Of a stretch of DNA of 18,319 nt, positions 1 to 5,053 are shown one piece after another. A program made the translations under genes and the position numbers. Numbering within the stretch: the stretch's first letter is position 1; every line of letters begins with the position of its first letter. The stretch is from NCBI GenBank assembly GCA_030045215.1, contig JASIBJ010000618.1, positions 1-18,319 on the forward strand, in the 5' to 3' direction. Source of the DNA: Streptosporangiaceae bacterium. GTDB taxonomy: Bacteria; Actinomycetota; Actinomycetes; Streptosporangiales; Streptosporangiaceae. Under the pieces are notes generated by a model, which worked only from the letters and a program-made list of their open reading frames with translations, did no database searches and had not been told where the DNA came from.

Positions 1-87
1 GTCCCGTACCGCACCTCCTACGGGCCTGGCGCCTACCAGATCTGGACCCGGGTAGCCCGCGCGCAGGCGAACAATCCGGGGGCGTAG
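1..87 (+). CDS. C-terminal tail of an unidentified protein (partial)
   Basis: Frame 1 is open from the first base of the window to a TAG stop at 85-87, giving 28 residues that end in ARAQANNPGA. Codon use is GC-rich at third positions, and the stretch around YGPGAYQIWTRVARAQ reads like the end of a folded domain rather than random sequence. The start and all diagnostic domains lie outside the window, so no function can be given. It converges on the next gene, which is read on the opposite strand, with about 39 bases between their stops. Confidence 0.5.
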   Translation, partial: VPYRTSYGPGAYQIWTRVARAQANNPGA

Positions 88-126
88 CCGCCGTCCGGCA
101 GGCAGTCCTTGCTCACTCGCAGGCCG

Positions 127-408
127 CTACGCGGTCGGTTCCTCGCCCCACCATGGCTCGGTCACGACGACTTCGGTGCCGGGCCCCAGCGCTTCACGTG
201 TTGCTCGTAGCAACCGGATGCCTTCCTCAACCCAGGGAGCATCTCCCGGCCCTTCGACGGGAATCTTCCACTCCTCGTAGCTCGCATTCCAGCTTCGAAG
301 GTGGCTCGCGAGCGGCTCCGGGATGTCGAGATCCTCTGGCGGGACGGCACAGCCGCCGAGCCACAGCGGCCCTGGGCCATGGTCCGGCCAGAACTCGATC
401 ACGATCAC
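127..408 (-). CDS. Small conserved hypothetical protein (93 aa)
   Basis: I recognise the style of this protein from actinomycete genomes, where it is annotated only as hypothetical; no function is known to me. It starts with a beta-like stretch (VIVIEFWPDHGPGPLW), has a central LRSWNASYEEWKIP segment and ends with TEVVVTEPWWGEEP. It is acidic, soluble-looking and without a signal peptide. I chose the GTG at 406-408 because the conserved-looking part begins there and an AGG lies about nine bases upstream. A GTG at 442-444 would add 12 Arg-rich residues that do not look conserved. It stands alone, convergent with the partial gene at the window start. Confidence 0.72.
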   Translation of the reverse strand: MIVIEFWPDHGPGPLWLGGCAVPPEDLDIPEPLASHLRSWNASYEEWKIPVEGPGDAPWVEEGIRLLRATREALGPGTEVVVTEPWWGEEPTA

Positions 409-508
409 GTTCTTTAGCCTGCCGCGTGCGCGACGCGACCGCACTCATTTGTCGCGCAGCGGTGCGGGAGCGGCCGGGCGTGTAACAGTGGTCCGCCGTC
501 GGGTTTAG

Positions 509-995
509 TTATCCGCGGTAGCCGGTGCCTGGGATGCGGCGCTGGTACTCATCGCAGAGATAGGTCTCAGGGACCTCTTCGGTGACGGGCACGCTCCAGT
601 ACTCGAGCTTCGACTTGACCGCGAGGTACTGATCCTTCGCGTCGCGGTGGCAGCGCATGCCGGTGGGCCGGACCCCATTCACTGTTGTGGCGTAGGTCCA
701 GGGAGAAACTGGCGGTTGCTGGCCGATGGTCGCGGCCTACCTCGACTGTGCACGGCAGATCCCCGGAAAGCAGGCACTCGGTCAAATCCCCGGCCCGATT
801 GAGCGGTAGCTGTGCGTCGGCTGCGGTCGCCGGCTTCAGAGCATCGAAATCGGGGCCCTGCAGGTCCGCGCCGCGCACCGTGGTGAAGAACTCCAGGCCC
901 GGAACCTTGGCTCGGCGCGCTTCTTCGACCCGCCAGACAATGGCCTCTTGACCGGACGCGTCCGCGTAGGTGCCAGGGAACCGGAGAACATCCAT
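509..995 (-). pseudogene. DUF6304-like protein, frameshifted
   Basis: The gene starts at ATG 993-995 behind AGGAG (1001-1005, five-base spacer). The first frame reads MDVLRFPGTYADASGQEA and continues to about residue 98 (ATASFSLD). The reading then moves by one base: a GGG run at 701-703 on the plus strand appears to hold one extra base. The other frame then continues as WTYATTVNGVRPTGMRC, includes EYWSVPVTEEVPETYLCDEY, and ends in RIPGTGYRG with TAA at 509-511. The joined protein is about 161 residues. Its central GADLQGPDFDALKP and its C-terminal ETYLC...IPGTGYRG resemble what I recall of the DUF6304 family, whose function is unknown to me. The first frame alone would run on to 567 with an unrelated Arg-rich tail. 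It is either a true pseudogene or a sequencing indel. Confidence 0.6.
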
Positions 996-1009
996 CCATA
1001 CTCCTGGCA

Positions 1010-1042
1010 ATCGGGCGGGCAACCTTTGACCGGGCGCCCGAT
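1010..1042. repeat. Inverted repeat upstream of the DUF6304-like gene
   Basis: ATCGGGCG at 1010-1017 is matched by CGCCCGAT at 1035-1042, with 17 bases between. The right arm also overlaps a 10-base palindrome, CGGGCGCCCG (1031-1040). It lies just upstream of the ribosome site of the minus-strand gene that starts at 995, where an operator would sit. No regulator is identified, and GC-rich DNA makes such arms fairly common. Confidence 0.3.
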
Positions 1043-1111
1043 CGTTTCGACATCCTATGCCGCCAGCCGAGCAACATCGCATGTCTCGGTCACCCCCCGC
1101 GCCGTGCTATG

Positions 1112-1148
1112 CCGCCTAGCAGCCGCGAGGCGCGGGCATGCTGGGCGG
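1112..1148 (-). terminator. Hairpin after the cupin gene
   Basis: CCGCCTAGCA (1112-1121) can pair with TGCTGGGCGG (1139-1148) as a 10-base stem with one G-T wobble. The loop of 17 bases is itself GC-rich. It begins four bases beyond the cupin stop codon on the minus strand. There is no T-tract, as is usual for actinomycete intrinsic terminators. Confidence 0.45.
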
Positions 1149-1152
1149 TGCG

Positions 1153-1479
1153 TTAGGAGATGACCCAGAACTCCTTGAACGGCGTCCTGAGCTGCCAGGT
1201 GGTACGCACTCCCGCTGGCAGCGATGCGATGTCGCCCGCTGCTAGCTCGAGCACCGGGCCGCCCTCGATCTCGATTCGTGCCGCGCCCTCTAGGATCAGC
1301 ACGGTCTCTCGGCCCGGAAGCGTCCAGCTGACCGGCTCAGGCGCGGTCGTGAACCGTGACAGCCCTGATTCAGCGCCCTGGCGGCCGCACAGCACGTGCA
1401 TCTCACCGCCGACGTCGGGGTCCGGCTCCCAGGCCTCAGCGGACACATTCGAAACGAACACGCCTGGGTATGGTTCCAT
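1153..1479 (-). CDS. Small cupin-domain protein (Cupin_3/DUF861-like, 108 aa)
   Basis: A single-cupin protein. The N-terminal strand has MHVLCGRQGAESGLSRF, the middle has the turn SWTLPGRETVLILEGAARIEI, followed by a GDIASLPAG motif and a final WQLRTPFKEFWVIS. The order PGRETVLILEG - AGDIASLPAG - TPFKEFWVI is typical of Cupin_3 proteins related to ureidoglycine aminohydrolase-type cupins. The usual His metal ligands are not obvious in the first motif (E58 is present, no HxH), so an enzymatic role is uncertain. I chose ATG 1477-1479 because the upstream in-frame extension is Arg-rich and not conserved in appearance. No strong ribosome site precedes it. It stands alone between decayed genes. 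Confidence 0.75.
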   Translation of the reverse strand: MEPYPGVFVSNVSAEAWEPDPDVGGEMHVLCGRQGAESGLSRFTTAPEPVSWTLPGRETVLILEGAARIEIEGGPVLELAAGDIASLPAGVRTTWQLRTPFKEFWVIS

Positions 1480-1539
1480 GCGCGCACAGTAATCCAGCCC
1501 ACAACCAACTCTCCGCATCTGCCGCCCGCGTCCTTTTGA

Positions 1540-1755
1540 AACCTCCAGCAAGCGCCGCCGGGGATTCCCTCTAGCAAGACCCACGTCAAGCGCGGCGACC
1601 GCGTCGTCGGCCAGGACACCGAACTTGTCGAGAAACTCGGGCGCAACGATCCGTGCCCGTGCGGTTCTGGCCGGCGCTTTCCGGCTGTGCTGCGGAGCAG
1701 CGGACAGTTCGACGGGGCACCAGCGGGCTACTACGTTCGCGACCGTGATCCATGA
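1540..1755 (+). pseudogene. SEC-C zinc-motif fragment, frameshifted
   Basis: Plus frame 1 reads [20 protein letters not shown] (from 1585) followed by [12 protein letters not shown], the first half of a SEC-C motif. After the TTT at 1678-1680 the next frame completes it as FRLCCG (to about 1696), so one extra T seems to have split the motif. SEC-C motifs (CPCGSG...CC) bind zinc and occur at the C-termini of SecA and many other proteins. Here no start codon lies between the preceding stop (1537-1539) and the motif, and no companion domain is visible. It is therefore a remnant of a longer gene. The TGA at 1753-1755 closes the original frame. Confidence 0.55.
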
Positions 1756-1770
1756 AGTCCCTCAGATCGG

Positions 1771-1819
1771 ATGCTCCGGCGCGGTGCGGGAGGCAGATCA
1801 GCCGCACCGCACCGAGCAT
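1771..1819. repeat. Long imperfect hairpin
   Basis: Bases 1771-1789 pair with 1802-1819 around a 12-base loop. The inner nine pairs (GCGGTGCGG with CCGCACCGC) are perfect. The outer arms close with ATGCTC and GAGCAT, leaving one bulge and one mismatch. It lies between the SEC-C remnant and the start of the small gene at 1882. It could be a terminator, a small transposon-related element or a leader structure. Confidence 0.5.
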
Positions 1820-1881
1820 CCGCATCTACCGCAGACTGGGCTATCAGTGCCGCCGGGTCGCCATATCCGGAAGGCTGGACA

Positions 1882-2175
1882 ATGTATGCCATGACTGTTC
1901 CGGCCTTGGATGATGCGACGCTTGATCGGCTCAGCCAACTATCAAGGTCAGCCGATCCGCCGCCGTGGCGTTCGATGACCGAAGGCCGCGATCACCTATC
2001 CGGCGACTCGTTCATCATGGTCGGGCCGGAACACGACCGGCGAGAGGATCTGTACGTGTCACGGGACAGCGGCCCGGCAGACGCGACCACACTGCACTTG
2101 CTGGCGGATGCGCGTACCTACCTGCCGGTCCTGATCGCGGAGGTGAGGCGGCTCCGCGCGCTCGTCCCGGACTAA
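1882..2175 (+). CDS. Small Ea22/ead-like hypothetical protein (97 aa)
   Basis: The protein has an N-terminal helix (LDDATLDRLSQLSRSADPPPWR), a central strand region with SFIMVGPEHDRREDLYVSRD, and a C-terminal helix (LLADARTYLPVLIAEVRRLR). This layout, a short helix followed by 'PPW' and closing with 'LLADAR..LP.LI.EV.RLR', is what I know from the many small proteins annotated as Ea22/ead-like or phage-derived hypotheticals in actinomycetes. No biochemical role is established. The ATG at 1882 is preceded by GGAAGG seven bases upstream; a second in-frame ATG at 1891 would also fit. The preceding hairpin and the adjacent transposase remnant suggest a mobile neighbourhood. Confidence 0.7.
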   Translation: MYAMTVPALDDATLDRLSQLSRSADPPPWRSMTEGRDHLSGDSFIMVGPEHDRREDLYVSRDSGPADATTLHLLADARTYLPVLIAEVRRLRALVPD

Positions 2176-2302
2176 CAGAGTCCGCTATTGCCGCAGGGCG
2201 CGATGTGATTTCCAGCAGAATTGTCGGCAAGACTCGGATCCAGTCGTGCGTCCCTAGGCCACGAGCGCGGTTGCTTGCGTATCGCGGGACGTCTCTTGCG
2301 TG

Positions 2303-2548
2303 TTATGCAAGCTCCTCCGCCGCCTCTGCTGAGCTCGTGACCTCAAGGTGCCGTCCCGCATCGATCAGCGCCTGGCGCCGCCACTTATACAACGTGACGC
2401 TCGCGATGCCGAGCTCGGTGACGAGGTCCTTAACCGCTTCACCGGCGAGCATCCGCTCGCATGTCCGGCGGCGTAACTCCGCAGGGTAGTGCCCGGGGCA
2501 TTGCTGGCTCCTGGTTGTCAGGGCCAGATTGTCCCAAGCGTGGTCCAC
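2303..2548 (-). pseudogene. Truncated IS3-type transposase OrfA with one possible IS end
   Basis: The frame contains HYPAELRRRTCERMLAGEAV, KDLVTELGIASVTLYKWRRQ and then HLEVTSSAEAAEELA, after which it stops. This is the helix-turn-helix part of an IS3/IS911-type OrfA, which binds transposon ends. The usual coiled coil (ARRRIRELE...) is missing; a shifted frame past the stop gives a weak ITRKRR, which suggests decay by frameshift. There is no OrfB: the downstream DNA holds an unrelated plus-strand gene. The nominal GTG start (2546-2548) overlaps TGGACCACGCTTGGGACA (2547 downward), which begins with TG as IS3 ends do and may be the inverted terminal repeat. I found no matching second end. Confidence 0.65.
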
Positions 2549-3006
2549 TTCTTGGGCTCTAGGTCAAGGTAAGAGCGTTGTGGATCTTGCTTCAGTGTTT
2601 TAGGCGCTTGCCGAGATCTCGGTTGTTACCCGAACACGGCTCAGGGTGGAGGCTGAGGCTCGCGCCGTTACGATCGGCTGCCAGTCGGCCGGATGATCCG
2701 CCGCCAATCGGCGACGCCTCGAACGCCCCGTGGATTGTCTCCGCCTCAGGACTCTCGCGGCCGTCGAGTCCGGTTCACCTGCTGCGGAGCGCCCGCACCG
2801 GGCTCACGCGGAGCGGCGTCGGACTGCAGCCGCGGCAAATCACCCACCCAGGGTGAGGAACTGCTGGCTCGGAGCAGGAAACGTGGCAGCTGCGCGGTCT
2901 CAATTCGGCCTACGACAGGCTGCGGTCGGGGTCGTTGGCACCCGCTGCGGGTGCCACGGCGGCGCGAAACGGCAGAGAGCTGCAGGAAACGCTCAAGGAG
3001 GCGGAC
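2549..3006. other. Intergenic stretch, no convincing gene
   Basis: Open frames in these 458 bases have no ribosome site, poor codon pattern and no recognisable motif. It contains a 12-base palindrome CCGAGATCTCGG (2611-2622), the perfect inverted repeat listed separately, and the AAGGAGG ribosome site of the next gene near 2995-3001. Confidence 0.5.
2936..2956. promoter_or_regulatory. Perfect 21-base inverted repeat upstream of the VOC gene
   Basis: TGGCACCCGC (2936-2945) and GCGGGTGCCA (2947-2956) are exact reverse complements around a single T. The centre is about 60 bases upstream of the GTG of the VOC gene. A dimeric repressor operator is the simplest reading. With a 1-base centre it is a poor hairpin unless the inner pairs open, so a terminator is less likely. 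Confidence 0.45.
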
Positions 3007-3483
3007 GTGAGCTCTACCGAAGGACGCACTAGTCACGCGAGCAGCAATGGGAAGATCGACATGCACCTTGAAGTCGACGTCATCCCGGTGTCCGATGTCG
3101 ACCGAGCGAAGCAGTTCTACCAGGGATTGGGCTGGAGGCTTGACGACGATGCCGCTCCGGCAGACGCCGTTCGCATCGTCCAGTTCACGCCCCCGGGGTC
3201 AGGGTGCTCGGTCACCTTCGGCCAGGGAATCACGCCGGCGGCGCCCGGCTCGGCCGAGGCGACACTGACCGTCAGCGACATCGAAGCAGCCCATGACGAA
3301 CTCGTCGGCCTTGGCATTGATGCGAGCGACGTGTGGCACGGGGCGCCATTCCCCGTTGAGGCGCGGCTGAGCGGCCCCGACCCGGCACACACGAGTTACG
3401 GATCGTTCTGCTCCTTCAACGATCCCGACGGCAATGTGTGGCTCGTTCAGGAGGTCACCACGCGGCTTCCTGGCCGAGTCTGA
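3007..3483 (+). CDS. VOC-family (glyoxalase/bleomycin-resistance-like) protein
   Basis: 158 residues. The VOC fold is seen from LEVDVIPVSDVDRAKQFYQG (residues 21-40) through LGWRLDDD, the strand VRIVQFTPPGSGCSVTFG, a linker SAEATLTVSDIEAAHDELVG and the closing FNDPDGNVWLVQEV. This pattern matches small actinomycete VOC proteins, which are metal-dependent lyases, dioxygenases or drug-binding proteins; the substrate cannot be told. The GTG at 3007 is supported by AAGGAGG six bases upstream. An upstream extension to 2935 would cross this ribosome site and the palindrome at 2936. The gene appears monocistronic: it has its own possible operator upstream and a strong hairpin 10 bases after the stop. 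Confidence 0.88.
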   Translation: MSSTEGRTSHASSNGKIDMHLEVDVIPVSDVDRAKQFYQGLGWRLDDDAAPADAVRIVQFTPPGSGCSVTFGQGITPAAPGSAEATLTVSDIEAAHDELVGLGIDASDVWHGAPFPVEARLSGPDPAHTSYGSFCSFNDPDGNVWLVQEVTTRLPGRV

Positions 3484-3493
3484 TACGGACAAT

Positions 3494-3521
3494 CCGCTCG
3501 GTCGCCGGGGCGACCGAGCGG
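3494..3521 (+). terminator. Strong intrinsic-type hairpin after the VOC gene
   Basis: CCGCTCGGTCGC (3494-3505) pairs perfectly with GCGACCGAGCGG (3510-3521) around the loop CGGG. It starts 10 bases after the VOC stop codon. No U-tract follows, which is common for terminators in high-GC actinomycetes. Confidence 0.8.
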
Positions 3522-3669
3522 TCACCAGGCGCTGCAGATCACCGCCGCGGGACGGTGTCTACGACCAGTCACTGCCCGGTGACCGTCCCGTTGTCACCTG
3601 TGACTGCGACCACGGGGTCAGCTGCGCATGACACCTGGCGAGATCTCGTTCCGAGCCACGCTGCCAGTG
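3522..3669. other. Intergenic region, no gene seen
   Basis: 148 bases between the VOC terminator and the 3' end of the frameshifted membrane gene. Short open frames here lack ribosome sites and recognisable sequence. Confidence 0.4.
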
Positions 3670-4184
3670 TCAGCCACCAGCCACTGGTCTTGTGCGGCGC
3701 ACCTCAACGAGCAGGATCCAGGCGGTGACCAGGCCTATGGCTAGGCCGGCGAGGGCCCCTGAAGCCTGGACGAAGGCCCCGGCAGCGTGCCCAGTGGCCA
3801 CTAGGGCCGAGCCTACGATCGTGGCCGCCGGCTCGATGAGCGTGATGATCAGCCGGGAGGCTTGCTTCCCCGGTGCTGTGCGCGTCTGCCCGGCTGGACC
3901 GCGCGAGGACGATGCGGCTCACGATGGCGGCGGCCAGGACGGCCAGCGCCGTTGTCGTCCAGGCAGGCGGCGTAGCAGTCCGGGTGGGCCACAGGCACAC
4001 CAGTGCGTACGCGATGGGCTGGGCTAGCAGCAAGAGTCCGGTTCCGGCCCGGCCCAGCCAGACGTCATCGCTGATGATCTGGTCGAAGTTGAAGGACAGG
4101 GCCACGAAGATCAGGCCGGTGAGCGCTCCGGCCGCGCCTGCCTGGGCGACGAAGTAGTCCGCCCCAGGGTGCAAGCAGATTCAT
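3670..4184 (-). pseudogene. Four-TM integral membrane protein, frameshifted
   Basis: The gene reads HPGADYFVAQAGAAGALTGL followed by IFVALSFNFDQII (TM1), then GTGLLLLAQPIAYALVCLW (TM2) and WTTTALAVLAAAIVSRIVLA (TM3). Between about 3860 and 3900 the frame shifts by one base, probably at the CCCC run 3868-3871. The other frame continues SRLIITLIEPAATIVGSALV, includes GALAGLAIGLVTAWILLVEV (TM4), and stops at 3670-3672. Actinomycete proteins of this type ('ALTGLIFVALS' near the N-terminus) are usually annotated as hypothetical or loosely as FtsH-modulator-like. A second shift is likely at the start: ATG 4182-4184 has GGAG seven bases upstream and would give MNLL joined to HPGADYF if one G were removed. 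Otherwise TTG 4172-4174 would have to serve as start. Confidence 0.6.
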
Positions 4185-4376
4185 GAGTGTGCTCCGCTCC
4201 TCGATCGCTGCCGGCCCTCGGGCCTGTACGTTATCCCGCTCCTCCTCGGCCTGGTCGCCGCGACAGCGATCGCCGGACCCATCATCGCCAGACCGGGCGT
4301 CATCATGTCGGAGAAGCCGCTATCCGAGCTGATGATCGAGGTCGCCGAAGGCAGGGGCGAAGTTTCCGAGTACTAG
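4183..4376 (+). pseudogene. Small single-TM protein, apparently frameshifted
   Basis: From 4224 the plus strand reads LYVIPLLLGLVAATAIAG and then PIIARPGVIMSEKPLSELMI up to GEVSEY and TAG (4374-4376): one transmembrane helix and an acidic tail, with good codon use. That frame is open back to 4158 but holds no ATG, GTG or TTG before the helix. The ATG at 4183-4185 gives MSVLRSSIAAG in a neighbouring frame, which would join the helix if one base were restored near 4214-4223. It is divergent from the frameshifted four-TM gene; both putative starts share the TCATGA at 4181-4186. I do not recognise the family. An internal ATG (VIMSEK) could give a 23-residue peptide. Confidence 0.35.
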
Positions 4377-4474
4377 CAGGATGCTGCGCCGCCTGCAGCT
4401 CCAAAGTCGAGTACGGCGAAATCTCGAGTACCGACGTCGTGCCTGCCCAGAAGGCACGAAGGGTGACGGCTAGC

Positions 4475-4840
4475 TCAGCGAACTTCGGTGTACTGGCTGC
4501 GGTCCAGCTGCACAACTTCGGTGTGATCGCTGCCGTGCGGCTCTGCGACGTCGGTGTACTGGCTGCGGTCCAGCTGCACAACGTGGAAGCTGGCCCTGGA
4601 AAGCAGCTTGCGCAGGTGCTGCATCCCCGTCATGCCCGCGAGCACGACAGCCAGGGCGGCGGCGAGAACCGAGCCACCGAACAGCGCGAGCCCGCCGACG
4701 ACGTGTCCCAGCACCATCACGATCACTGCGGCCAGCAGGGCCACCGGCACGGCCGCCACCAGCAGCAGTGCGAGAAGCGTCAGGGCAATGACGGCCTTGG
4801 CCGACCTGTCCGACGTCCGTCTCGCGTACCAACCGGTCAT
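4475..4840 (-). CDS. Small two-TM membrane protein with repeat C-terminus (121 aa)
   Basis: A basic N-terminus (MTGWYARRTSDRSAK) is followed by two hydrophobic helices: AVIALTLLALLLVAAVPVAL with AAVIVMVLG, then GGLALFGGSVLAAALAVVLA. A short cytosolic-type stretch (MQHLRKLLSRASFH) leads to three 11-residue units: VVQLDRSQYTD, VAEPHGSDHTE and VVQLDRSQYTE. The DNA repeat is in frame and ends two codons before the stop. I chose ATG 4838-4840, with AGG six bases upstream, over a longer frame to 5032 whose extra residues look non-coding. I do not recognise the family. It is on the same strand as, and 213 bases downstream of, the TIR-WD40 gene, so it may be co-transcribed with it. Confidence 0.65.
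   Translation of the reverse strand: MTGWYARRTSDRSAKAVIALTLLALLLVAAVPVALLAAVIVMVLGHVVGGLALFGGSVLAAALAVVLAGMTGMQHLRKLLSRASFHVVQLDRSQYTDVAEPHGSDHTEVVQLDRSQYTEVR
4483..4581. repeat. Three tandem 33-base repeats
   Basis: Units are 4483-4515, 4516-4548 and 4549-4581. Units 1 and 3 differ only at the first few bases; unit 2 is diverged but keeps the CTTCGGTGT start and length. In the minus-strand gene each unit encodes 11 residues. Confidence 0.85.
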
Positions 4841-5053
4841 CCGCCACCTCGCAAGCCGCGCAGCCCGTCTAGGCCCAACTCTACCTGAACCAACACGATA
4901 TGTCGTGTCCTGCCATGTCAACGCGCCTCTCGACCAGGATGTTCCCCAACCGTCCGGCGCCGCTGACCGGAGCCGAGTACCCATCACGCCAGGCGGGAGA
5001 TGCGGACGCATGTCGGCGACGGCGGCTGACATTCCAGCCGACGCCCCTGCGCC

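Noticed and set aside
2549..3006. tRNA or small RNA gene in the intergenic stretch
   Set aside because: No cloverleaf, no TPsiC-box-like sequence and no CCA end; only short palindromes.
4483..4581. CRISPR array
   Set aside because: Repeats are directly adjacent with no spacers and encode 11-residue units in frame.
4187..4888. 233-codon plus-strand frame
   Set aside because: Antisense to the two-TM protein; composition is Arg/His/Gln-rich without motifs.
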